The translations under genes were made by a program, and so were the position numbers. Below are positions 27,611-35,813 of a stretch of 58,101 bases of DNA, piece after piece. The stretch's first letter is position 1; every line of letters begins with the position of its first letter. Origin of the DNA: Bacteroidales bacterium UBA2295 (lineage in GTDB: Bacteria; Bacteroidota; Bacteroidia; Bacteroidales; Tenuifilaceae). The notes beneath the pieces were generated by a model, which had not been told where the DNA came from, made no database searches, and saw only the letters and a list, made by a program, of their open reading frames with translations. The DNA lies in assembly GCA_002345825.1 (NCBI GenBank), contig DDWD01000051.1, positions 1 through 58,101 on the forward strand, written 5' to 3'.

Positions 27611-28306
27611 ATGATTAAAACAGTTAACCTAAACAAAATCTTCCGTACCGACGAGGTGGAAACCCTAGCGCTAAACGATGTAAGCTTCTCAGTAAAAAAA
27701 GGCGAGTTTGTTGCCGTAATGGGGCCTTCGGGTTGTGGTAAATCAACCCTGCTCAATATTGTTGGTATGCTCGATAACCCCACATCGGGTCAGTACCTTT
27801 TCGATGGACAGGAGGTAGGTAACCTCACCGAGAACAAGCGAACCGATATCCGCAAGGGTAACATCGGTTTTGTTTTCCAAAGTTTCAATTTGGTGGATGA
27901 GCTTAATGTGCATGAGAATGTGGAACTACCTTTGGTATATATGCGCATAAAGGCCAAGGAGCGTAAAGAGATGGTGAATGCCGTGCTTGAGCGTATGAAA
28001 ATTAGCCATCGCCGTAATCACTACCCACAGCAGCTGTCGGGCGGACAACAGCAGCGCGTGGCCATTGCCAGAGCTGTTGTGGCAAACCCTAAGCTAATCT
28101 TGGCCGATGAGCCAACAGGTAATCTCGATTCCAAAAACGGTCTTGAGGTGATGAACCTGCTTACCGAGCTAAACCGCGAAGGTGCAACCATAGTAATGGT
28201 AACGCACTCTATCCACGACTCTGAATTTGCGCACCGCGTGGTTAATCTGTTCGACGGAAAAATTCTTACCGAGAATATGAAACGTGAGATGGAGGTGGTG
28301 TTATAG
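27611..28306 (+). CDS. ABC transporter ATP-binding protein (MacB/LolD family)
   Basis: A 231-residue stand-alone ATPase with Walker A GPSGCGKSTLLN (~38), Q loop FQSFNLVDEL, signature LSGGQQQRVAIARA, Walker B LILADEPTGNLD, D loop and H loop MVTHS. The best match in style is the LolD/MacB/FtsE group, which drives mechanotransmission by FtsX-type permeases rather than classical import. It is the only ATPase gene in the window and heads a run of eight permease genes, so it is probably the shared motor. No periplasmic adaptor (MacA) or TolC is nearby. Confidence 0.96.
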   Translation: MIKTVNLNKIFRTDEVETLALNDVSFSVKKGEFVAVMGPSGCGKSTLLNIVGMLDNPTSGQYLFDGQEVGNLTENKRTDIRKGNIGFVFQSFNLVDELNVHENVELPLVYMRIKAKERKEMVNAVLERMKISHRRNHYPQQLSGGQQQRVAIARAVVANPKLILADEPTGNLDSKNGLEVMNLLTELNREGATIVMVTHSIHDSEFAHRVVNLFDGKILTENMKREMEVVL

Positions 28307-28315
28307 AGGGGTAAT

Positions 28316-28400
28316 CGGTAGTCGGTGATCGGTGATCGGTGATCGGTAGACGGTTCATTATCATCTTCCGTCTTCTGACTTCTGACTTCCAACTTCCAAC
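28316..28400. repeat. Two heptanucleotide tandem arrays
   Basis: 28316-28357 is six copies of a CGGTGAT-type 7-mer (cggtagt, three perfect cggtgat, cggtaga, cggttca). 28365-28400 is five copies of a second 7-mer (cttccgt, cttctga twice, cttccaa twice). They fill most of the gap between the ATPase and the first array permease; slippage there would change spacing without touching coding sequence. Confidence 0.85.
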
Positions 28401-28434
28401 AAATGAATATATCCAACATCAAATATATTAAAAA

Positions 28435-30777
28435 ATGATACAGTTAAAACATCTATTCAAAACAATACTAAGGTATAGGTTGTCGTCGGGGCTTACGCTG
28501 CTTAGTTTGGTAATTGCCTTTTTGGGTGTAATTATGTTATCGCTTTACATTACCTACGAGCGAAGCTTCGATTCTTTTCACACCAATGGCGATAATACCT
28601 ATTTGTTCTCAATCAACAACAGTAATTTTTGGGTGCCAGCACTTCTGGCCGATGAACTGAAAAATGAGCTGCCCGAGGCCAAGCACACGCTGGTAGTATC
28701 GCAATGGTGGGATAAGTATATCTACAAGGATGGTGAAGAACTTCGCGATGCAGTTAAGGGAGATTTTCTGGCAGTTAGCGCCGATTTTTTGAAGGTTTAC
28801 GATTTTAAACTATTGCAGGGCGACAAGGAGACTGTTTTGGCTGAACCCAAAAGCGTGGTAATATCACAGGAACTTGCACAAACAGTTTTTGGCGATGCTA
28901 ATCCCGTTGGGCAGTATGTAAACCTAGGCTACCAGAAGCAGTACAAAGTTACCGGTGTGATGGAGAATATGCCCAAGAACAGCGCATTTTCCAGCGATGC
29001 GCTGGTATCGTTCGCATCGTATATGCAGCCCGGCGACGATTGGCGGGGAGCCCAGCAGTGGAGCGAGTGGAGTTTTCACGTATTCATTCAGCTGCAAGAT
29101 GGCGTATCAAAAGATAGCATTGAGACAAAAATTGAGGCCACTGAAATGGTAACAAGCTGGTTGGAGATAATGGAGGAGCGCAGCGGTGTGAAATCCTTTA
29201 TTCACTTAGTGCCGCTTGCCGATTTGCATTTTACTCCCGGAATGTTCTTCCCGTCGGTAAACAAACTAGTTGTAAATGTACTGCTGGTATTGGCTATAAT
29301 AATTGCCATAATGGGAATTGTAAATTTTATAAACTTCTCCACCTCGCAGGCTCCGCTAAGGGCAAAATCAATATCGATACAACAAATAATGGGCGAGAAG
29401 AAATGGCGCTCGCGGATGCAAATTATTGGCGAGTCGGTGGCGCTATCGTTCATTGCCCTTGCCATTGCGCTTATTATTCATAACGCATCATATATTCACG
29501 TTCAGAATATGTTTGGCATAAGCGGACTCTCGCTGGCCGACAGGTATGTTTTTGTGGTTTGGTTTGCACTATTCGCATTCGCTTTTGGAGTTGTGGCTGG
29601 TTTGTACCCATCGCGTTACATCACATCCGCACCAATTAGTCAGGCCGTTAAGGGTAAAATGTTCTTCTCGGGGAAAGGCAAGGGGCTTAGGCACACCCTT
29701 ATTACTGTGCAGTTTGTTTTTACCATTACGCTTATTGTTGCCGCCTTTACCATTGAGAAGCAGCTCAGCTTCTGGCGAAATTTCGATATTGGTATCAATA
29801 AAGAGAATGTAATTTATATTCACACCACCCAAAAGCTTCGCGAGAGTCACCAGGCATTTGCCGATGAGCTGATGAAGAATGCCGAGATAACCGATTATAC
29901 ATACACCCAGTTTATTCCCGGCAGCGTTGGAATGGGTTGGGGGAGAGAGATTGATGGACAGAATGTGCAGCTAAAAAGTTGGCCCGTTGACGACCGTTTT
30001 CTCCATTTTTTTGATATAGAAATAGTTGATGGTCGCCCCTTTATGCAGGGCGAGGGCGATATCAATAACTTTATACTAAACCAAAAGGCAGTAGAGATAT
30101 TTGGTTGGGAAAAACCCCTTGAGAAGAAGTTCCCCGGCTTTGGGTTTATGGGCGATATTGTTGGCATAGCCAAAAATTTCAATTTCGGTAACCTTAGAGA
30201 GGATGTTGAGCCTATGCTGTTTTGGCTAACCGATACCCGAAAAAATGTTTTGCTTATGAGAGTAAACACAGGAAACTACACTCAGGTTAGGGAGTACATT
30301 GTTGAAACCATTGGCAAATTTGAGCCCGATGCCGATATGGAACCACTCTTCCTCGACGATTCACTTAACAAGCTATACAACAAAGAAGTTAAGCTAGCCC
30401 GTTTTATCGAGTACGTTGCCCTTTGGTGCGTGCTGCTTGCGCTAACCGGACTGCTTGGGCTAACCATTTTTATTACCCGCGACCGCATTAAAGAGATAGG
30501 AATCCGCAAGGTGAATGGTGCCACAACCCTACAGGTAGTTAGTATGCTTAACCGCACTACCGTTGTGTGGGTTGTCATAGCCTTTGTAATAGCCACCCCC
30601 ATTGCCTACTACGCTATGGATAAATGGCTGCAAAACTTTGCCTACCGCACCCAGCTTAGCTGGTGGGTATTTGCACTGGCGGGTATGCTGGCACTAGTAA
30701 TTGCATTGCTAACTGTAAGTTGGCAAAGTTGGCTGGCGGCAAGGAGGAATCCGGTGGAGGCGTTGAGATATGAGTAG
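28435..30777 (+). CDS. Double-FtsX ABC permease 3 (array member)
   Basis: 780 residues. Helices at ~12-34, ~282-303, ~332-350, ~370-392, ~420-440, ~657-680, ~712-728 and ~745-763. The first-unit interface motif has decayed (KSISIQQIMGEKK), the second is intact (KEIGIRKVNGAT). It shares the constant 3' segment only from about base 30574: the last ~67 residues match the other array genes almost exactly, while the 30 residues before that (TTLQVVSMLNRTTVVWV) are its own. It has Gln in TQLSWW, as do permeases 6 and 7. First permease after the ATPase. Confidence 0.92.
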   Translation: MIQLKHLFKTILRYRLSSGLTLLSLVIAFLGVIMLSLYITYERSFDSFHTNGDNTYLFSINNSNFWVPALLADELKNELPEAKHTLVVSQWWDKYIYKDGEELRDAVKGDFLAVSADFLKVYDFKLLQGDKETVLAEPKSVVISQELAQTVFGDANPVGQYVNLGYQKQYKVTGVMENMPKNSAFSSDALVSFASYMQPGDDWRGAQQWSEWSFHVFIQLQDGVSKDSIETKIEATEMVTSWLEIMEERSGVKSFIHLVPLADLHFTPGMFFPSVNKLVVNVLLVLAIIIAIMGIVNFINFSTSQAPLRAKSISIQQIMGEKKWRSRMQIIGESVALSFIALAIALIIHNASYIHVQNMFGISGLSLADRYVFVVWFALFAFAFGVVAGLYPSRYITSAPISQAVKGKMFFSGKGKGLRHTLITVQFVFTITLIVAAFTIEKQLSFWRNFDIGINKENVIYIHTTQKLRESHQAFADELMKNAEITDYTYTQFIPGSVGMGWGREIDGQNVQLKSWPVDDRFLHFFDIEIVDGRPFMQGEGDINNFILNQKAVEIFGWEKPLEKKFPGFGFMGDIVGIAKNFNFGNLREDVEPMLFWLTDTRKNVLLMRVNTGNYTQVREYIVETIGKFEPDADMEPLFLDDSLNKLYNKEVKLARFIEYVALWCVLLALTGLLGLTIFITRDRIKEIGIRKVNGATTLQVVSMLNRTTVVWVVIAFVIATPIAYYAMDKWLQNFAYRTQLSWWVFALAGMLALVIALLTVSWQSWLAARRNPVEALRYE

Positions 30778-30794
30778 AACTAATACTAGTCAAC

Positions 30795-30829
30795 TAGTCA
30801 AGGCTTCACTTCAAGTGAAACCTTGAGTA
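30795..30829. repeat. Palindromic element A, copy 1
   Basis: Arms 30799-30811 and 30813-30825 (CAAGGCTTCACTT / AAGTGAAACCTTG, one mismatch) form a hairpin 17 bases after the stop of permease 3 and 12 bases before the start of permease 4. Confidence 0.85.
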
Positions 30830-30841
30830 ATCTGATAAGCT

Positions 30842-33202
30842 ATGTTTTTATACAACTTCAAGTTAGCCATAGCAAGTCTTAAGCGTAACGTAGTTTACAG
30901 CTCGTTAAGCATTGCTGGTTTTACCATTGGCCTAGCGGTTTGTGTGATGATTGCAATGCATATTTACAATCAGCTTACATACGATATGTGTTTTGATAAT
31001 CACGAAAGGATTTACCGAGTTGTTGACAAAAAGAACAATACAAGTAACATCGATTACAATCTACAGGCATATCTGAATGATAATTTTCCTGAGGTAGAGG
31101 TATCCTGTGCCATTCAACTTTTTGATGAGTCGTTTAAAATAAAAACCAAAACCAAGTTCGTTAGGTTTAATGGTCTGGCATCAACCAATAACGAGTTTTT
31201 TAAAGTATTCTCTCTGAATGTTCTCCTTAAAACAGGCGATGAACCCTTTGTTGACGAAAACTCTGTAGTTATCACCCAATCTGTTGCAACGGCGCTTTTT
31301 GGCGAAAGTAATCCATTGGGCGAAATGGTTACAGTTGACGATGACTACAGGGGTGTTGTTTCTGCGGTGATTGAGGATTTACCCAAAACATCGAGTTTGC
31401 AATCAAATGTGTTTATTTCTTCAGCAAACATTGATTGGCGGTTTTACCAAACTTGGTACAATAGAGATTCGTATGTATATCAATATGCACAGTTCGTGCT
31501 TTTTAAAGAGAGTACCGATGTTGAGGCTTTTACCGAAAAGCTTAACGGTGTTATTCCCAGTGTTTTTCCTGCCATAGGTGAGATTTGGCTACAGAAAATT
31601 GCTCGGGTCTATCTCTCCAAACCTACAGAGAGTAGCGTGAATAGGCACGGAAGCGTTGGAATGCTATATCTATTTATTGCCTTGGGATTAATCGTTTTGG
31701 TAATATCAACAATTAACTATTTGAATTTTAAAATTCTACTAAAAGTTTCCTCGCTAAAGGAGATTGGAGTTAGACGAATAGTTGGGGCTAAAAATAAGGA
31801 TATACTATTGCACTCCCTCATGGAGGTTGGCGTGTACCTAATTATCTCCATTGCTTTAGCCGTGCTTCTTGTGGCTCAACTAACACCCTACGCCAACTCA
31901 ATGCTGAATGTGAATTTATCGCTGCAATCAGTAACAAACCCAGTGTTAGCTGCTACAATTTTGTTCCTACTCATACCTGTTGTGTTTGTTAGCGTTATAG
32001 TTCCATTCCTTTTTATCCCGCATAAATCTATTACAGCATTCCTTAGCAAAGGGGGTAGTGTTTCAAACAGGCTGCCTCTTCGTAATGTGCTAACAATTGT
32101 TCAATTTGCTGTTACCATACTGCTTTTTGCCGTTGTAATTGTGATATCTAAACAGATAAATTTTGTGAAGACAACTGATTTAGGATTTGAAAAGGAACAG
32201 CTGGTGGGCATAACTCTCCCTTATGGTTTTAACCAAAGCGTGGCATTTAAGCAACGTTTGGAACAAACGTCAATCCATTCTGGTGTATCGTCAAGCCGCG
32301 GAACGCCTGGTTTTATTAATCATACATTCACAAATCCCATTGAGAATAATCCTTTCTCAGTCGAAATAATTTATGTCGATTACGATTTTATTAACACCAT
32401 GGGAATTGATTTGATAATGGGAAGAGAGTTTATTGACGGCGAAAAAGGCCGTCGGTGTATTGTTAATCAGGAGTTTATAAATAGGGCTCAGTGGGATAGT
32501 TACGAAAACCAATTTCTGTGGAAAAATATGAATGGGGGATTTGAAGTGGTGGGCGTTGTGAAGGATTTTCATACCGCATCACTTTACACCAAAGTGGAGC
32601 CTGTTTGCCTTATGCTTGCAAATTGCACCGACCTAAAGCAAAAGTTCAGCGTTGATATGAATACCCTTTTTAATGTGAACATTAGGCTTACACCAGGTGA
32701 CATTTCGAGTAAGATGGCGCAATTGCAAAACATCTGGTCCGAATTTATTCCCGATGAGCCTTTAGATTATTTCTTTTTCGATTCTCATTTCGATTCGCTA
32801 TACCGAGAAGAGGAGAGATTAGGTAAAAGCCTAAGATCAGTATCATTAATAGCAATCCTGCTAACATGTTTCGGGCTGCTTGGTCAAATTATGCATATAT
32901 CCCTAACGCGCACCAAGGAAATCGGCATTCGCAAGGTAAACGGCGCCAAAATTTGGCAAGTAATGCTTATGCTCAATTTGGATTTTGTGAAGTGGGTAGC
33001 CATAGCCTTTGTAATTGCCACGCCCATTGCCTACTACGCTATGGATAAGTGGCTGCAAAACTTCGCCTACCGCACTCCGCTTAGCTGGTGGGTATTTGCG
33101 CTGGCGGGATTGCTGGCGTTGGTTATTGCATTACTAACGGTTAGCTGGCAAAGCTGGAAGGCGGCAAGGCGGAATCCGGTGGAGGCGTTGAGATACGAAT
33201 AA
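30842..33202 (+). CDS. Double-FtsX ABC permease 4 (array member)
   Basis: 786 residues with the full eight-helix, two-domain layout. First-unit motif KEIGVRRIVGAKNKD is well kept. The last 96 residues (from base 32912) are the constant segment, with two private changes: LNLDF where most copies have LNMDF, and WKAARRN instead of WLAARRN. By hand count this segment differs from that of permease 5 at 15 of about 294 bases, several of them synonymous, whereas the upstream parts of the two proteins are only distantly alike. Its 3' flank carries palindrome B instead of A. Confidence 0.92.
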   Translation: MFLYNFKLAIASLKRNVVYSSLSIAGFTIGLAVCVMIAMHIYNQLTYDMCFDNHERIYRVVDKKNNTSNIDYNLQAYLNDNFPEVEVSCAIQLFDESFKIKTKTKFVRFNGLASTNNEFFKVFSLNVLLKTGDEPFVDENSVVITQSVATALFGESNPLGEMVTVDDDYRGVVSAVIEDLPKTSSLQSNVFISSANIDWRFYQTWYNRDSYVYQYAQFVLFKESTDVEAFTEKLNGVIPSVFPAIGEIWLQKIARVYLSKPTESSVNRHGSVGMLYLFIALGLIVLVISTINYLNFKILLKVSSLKEIGVRRIVGAKNKDILLHSLMEVGVYLIISIALAVLLVAQLTPYANSMLNVNLSLQSVTNPVLAATILFLLIPVVFVSVIVPFLFIPHKSITAFLSKGGSVSNRLPLRNVLTIVQFAVTILLFAVVIVISKQINFVKTTDLGFEKEQLVGITLPYGFNQSVAFKQRLEQTSIHSGVSSSRGTPGFINHTFTNPIENNPFSVEIIYVDYDFINTMGIDLIMGREFIDGEKGRRCIVNQEFINRAQWDSYENQFLWKNMNGGFEVVGVVKDFHTASLYTKVEPVCLMLANCTDLKQKFSVDMNTLFNVNIRLTPGDISSKMAQLQNIWSEFIPDEPLDYFFFDSHFDSLYREEERLGKSLRSVSLIAILLTCFGLLGQIMHISLTRTKEIGIRKVNGAKIWQVMLMLNLDFVKWVAIAFVIATPIAYYAMDKWLQNFAYRTPLSWWVFALAGLLALVIALLTVSWQSWKAARRNPVEALRYE

Positions 33203-33210
33203 TAATTATA

Positions 33211-33241
33211 CCCCTGACAGGGTTCGAAATCCTGTCAGGGG
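33211..33241. repeat. Palindromic element B, complete copy
   Basis: Perfect 11-bp arms (CCCCTGACAGG / CCTGTCAGGGG) around a 9-base spacer, 8 bases after the stop of permease 4. Decayed relatives occur at 41014-41042 and 45947-45957. Confidence 0.85.
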
Positions 33242-33253
33242 TGAGAGTGAAAA

Positions 33254-33286
33254 AGTAAAAGTTTCACTCCAAGAGGAAGTTTTACT
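33254..33286. repeat. Palindromic element A-like, degenerate
   Basis: AGTAAAAGTTTCACT paired imperfectly with GAAGTTTTACT. The bases after it (TAATCTGACAAGC) match those after copy 1 (TAATCTGATAAGC), so it is a diverged relative ahead of permease 5. Confidence 0.6.
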
Positions 33287-33299
33287 AATCTGACAAGCA

Positions 33300-35690
33300 A
33301 TGATATTATACAACTTTAAGCAAATCATAAAAAACATACCAAGAAATTTTGTGATGAGTTTCGCAAAGCTCTTTGGGCTGAGCATTTCATTTTTTGTGGT
33401 TCTTTTTGCAGCCGGATATGTGTACTACGAAACCAGCTTCGATAAATGTATTCCCGACCACGAATTGATTTTTCGATGTTTGATGCAAGGACGTTTGGAT
33501 GGGCAGGATGCAAGTTTTGCAGTTACTAGTCCCGAAATGGCCAAAACCATAGTAGCAGATATTCCTGAAATTTCAGAGGCTGTCAGATTGTTGAATAGGG
33601 GTGAAACTACCATTACCTATAAAGAACAGATTTTCAATGGTGGTCCATTGTTTTTCGCTGACCCTGAGTTCTTCCCTTTTTTTAGCGTTCCAATTATTAC
33701 CGAGCTGGACAATCCTCTGGCATCTCAGAATAGCGTCACCATTGCCAGAAGTCTAGCCGAAAATATTTTTGGATCAGCAGAGAATGCTTTGGGTAAGGTT
33801 ATAAATTTGGAGAATGATGACGCTATTGTAACAGGCGTATTTGAGGATCTGCCTAAGAACTTCCATTTGAGGATAAATCTGATACAATCGCTACAGAAAT
33901 CGAACCCCGATAATGTAGGTTGGGGCTCTCAAAACTATTATACGTACTTTAAAACCAGCAAGCCAGTTACAAATACTGAGGAGTTAAACTTTAAATTATC
34001 AAAAACGGTTTACACATATTACGATAGCCGGATAGATGGAGCGAAAGCCAAAACAATCGAAGATTTAATGTATAATCCTGAGGTTTATGTTTTCTTCCCT
34101 GCAGAACGTTTAACCGATGTGCATTTTAGCAACCATAAATTCGACCCAGCAGTTACATCAACTAAAACGTATATCTATGGGGCTGTTGTGCTAGCATTTA
34201 TGGTACTTTTAATATCAACCATAAACTTTGTTAACCTAACAATAGCAAATGTATCAACCAGGCTAAGAGAGGTAGGAATAAAAAAGACAATAGGTGCGTC
34301 TGTCCAAAATATGATACATTACTTCCTCTTTGAGGCTCTCATTTTTCTGCTTATCGGATTTTCAGCAGCTTTATTGCTTTATGGTATGGTTGAGGAGAAT
34401 CTGATAGCATTTCTGGGTTTTGATATCTCCTTGACTAGTAAGGATTATCTGATTACAATTGGTGCTGTGCTTATTGGGTTGCTCTTCCTTAATCTGGCAG
34501 CCAGTATAATCCCGGTTTTATATATATCGAAAAGAAAGGCTTTAAATCTTATCCGAGACCAAGAACCTGTCAGGCGAGATTTTTTTGGTAAAAACATTTT
34601 TGTTATAGCCCAATTCCTCCTTGCTGTATTAATTATCTTATGCTCCTTTATTGTCCAGAAACAGGTTAACTATATGATCAACAAAGACAGGGGCTACGAT
34701 TCCGATAATGTTATTATGATTAATACTTGGCGGATGGATTTTGAAAAAAGACGGGTTTTTACTGATCAACTTAGGAGTTTTAACGCAATCGAATCGGTTG
34801 CAACTAGTGATGTATATTTTGGTGAGGATCCTAGTATGAACGCTGCCTTTTTTGGGACAATGGAGGATGAAAACTATTTCCACACCACAGTTCTGCCAGT
34901 TGACTATGATTTTATTAACACCTTCAAAATGGAGATGGTAGAGGGGCGTTTCTTTGAAAAGGATAGGCAAACTTATAAGAAAGCTGTAGTTCTTAATGAA
35001 ACTGCCAGAGATAAGTATTTAGGCGAAGGATCTTTGATTGGTACACAAGTAATTGTTGATGGAGATTACGAGGTAATCGGAATTGTTAAAGACTTTAATT
35101 TCCGATCATTACACCATCCTATTCAACCAATAGTAATGACCTCTGTGGATCACTCTATCATGGTTTACATAAGGGTAAGTGGCAGTCGAATTGCTGAAGC
35201 AATTAGCATTATTAAAGAGCAATGGGAAAGTACAGGTGTCCCTGTTCCTTTAAACTACTGGTTTCACGATGAAGTTCTGGAAAAGCACTACGCAAAGGAT
35301 CAGCAGGCTAAACGTCTTCTGCTTGTACTTACCTTTATTGCCATTGCCATTGCATGTGTGGGGTTATATGCAATAAGTTTCTTCTCAATTGTTAGGCGCA
35401 CCAAGGAAGTAGGCATCCGCAAGGTAAACGGTGCCAAAATTTGGCAAGTAATGCTAATGCTTAATATGGATTTTGTGAAGTGGGTAGCCATAGCCTTTGT
35501 AATTGCCACGCCCATTGCCTACTACGCTATGGATAAGTGGCTGCAAAACTTTGCCTACCGCACTCCGCTTAGCTGGTGGGTATTTGCGCTGGCGGGATTG
35601 CTGGCGTTGGTTATTGCATTGCTAACCGTTAGCTGGCAGAGCTGGCTGGCGGCTAGGCGGAATCCGGTGGAGGCGTTGAGATACGAGTAA
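33300..35690 (+). CDS. Double-FtsX ABC permease 5 (array member)
   Basis: 796 residues. First-unit motif REVGIKKTIGASVQN is intact. The constant segment starts at base 35400 (TKEVGIRKVNGA; Val replaces the Ile of other copies) and runs to RRNPVEALRYE at the stop. The identity to permease 6 continues past the stop codon through about 40 bases of flank, including TTCTATTAATAGTC and palindrome A, which suggests a fairly recent exchange between these two neighbours. Confidence 0.92.
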   Translation: MILYNFKQIIKNIPRNFVMSFAKLFGLSISFFVVLFAAGYVYYETSFDKCIPDHELIFRCLMQGRLDGQDASFAVTSPEMAKTIVADIPEISEAVRLLNRGETTITYKEQIFNGGPLFFADPEFFPFFSVPIITELDNPLASQNSVTIARSLAENIFGSAENALGKVINLENDDAIVTGVFEDLPKNFHLRINLIQSLQKSNPDNVGWGSQNYYTYFKTSKPVTNTEELNFKLSKTVYTYYDSRIDGAKAKTIEDLMYNPEVYVFFPAERLTDVHFSNHKFDPAVTSTKTYIYGAVVLAFMVLLISTINFVNLTIANVSTRLREVGIKKTIGASVQNMIHYFLFEALIFLLIGFSAALLLYGMVEENLIAFLGFDISLTSKDYLITIGAVLIGLLFLNLAASIIPVLYISKRKALNLIRDQEPVRRDFFGKNIFVIAQFLLAVLIILCSFIVQKQVNYMINKDRGYDSDNVIMINTWRMDFEKRRVFTDQLRSFNAIESVATSDVYFGEDPSMNAAFFGTMEDENYFHTTVLPVDYDFINTFKMEMVEGRFFEKDRQTYKKAVVLNETARDKYLGEGSLIGTQVIVDGDYEVIGIVKDFNFRSLHHPIQPIVMTSVDHSIMVYIRVSGSRIAEAISIIKEQWESTGVPVPLNYWFHDEVLEKHYAKDQQAKRLLLVLTFIAIAIACVGLYAISFFSIVRRTKEVGIRKVNGAKIWQVMLMLNMDFVKWVAIAFVIATPIAYYAMDKWLQNFAYRTPLSWWVFALAGLLALVIALLTVSWQSWLAARRNPVEALRYE

Positions 35691-35733
35691 TTCTATTAAT
35701 AGTCAAGGCTTCACTCTAAGTGAAACTTGACTT
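35691..35733. repeat. Palindromic element A, copy 2
   Basis: TTCTATTAATAGTCAAG... with arms AGTCAAGGCTTCACT / AAGTGAAACTTGACT (35701-35733). A second right-hand arm (TCTTGACTAATAGAAT, about 35779-35794) appears after the adjacent relic, so the element is partly duplicated. Confidence 0.85.
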
Positions 35734-35740
35734 AGATAAA

Positions 35741-35775
35741 AAGCAATTGGGATGGAAGCGTTACGGTATAAGTAA
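35741..35775 (+). pseudogene. 35-bp relic of a permease 3' end
   Basis: This stretch aligns without gaps to the relic at 45901-45935 and resembles the last codons of the array permeases (AATCCGGTGGAGGCGTTGAG ...), including a terminal GTATAAGTAA that mirrors the TATGAGTAA/TACGAGTAA ending. It no longer encodes NPVEALRYE. Confidence 0.55.
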
Positions 35776-35813
35776 AATCTTGACTAATAGAATGTAAACC
35801 AAAAGTACAACTA

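Noticed and set aside
28316..28400. Possible CRISPR array
   Set aside because: The repeats are contiguous 7-mers with no spacers and no cas genes.
28021..28422. Minus-strand open frame over the ATPase 3' end and the heptamers
   Set aside because: It is antisense to the conserved ATPase signature and its start lies in the low-complexity repeats.
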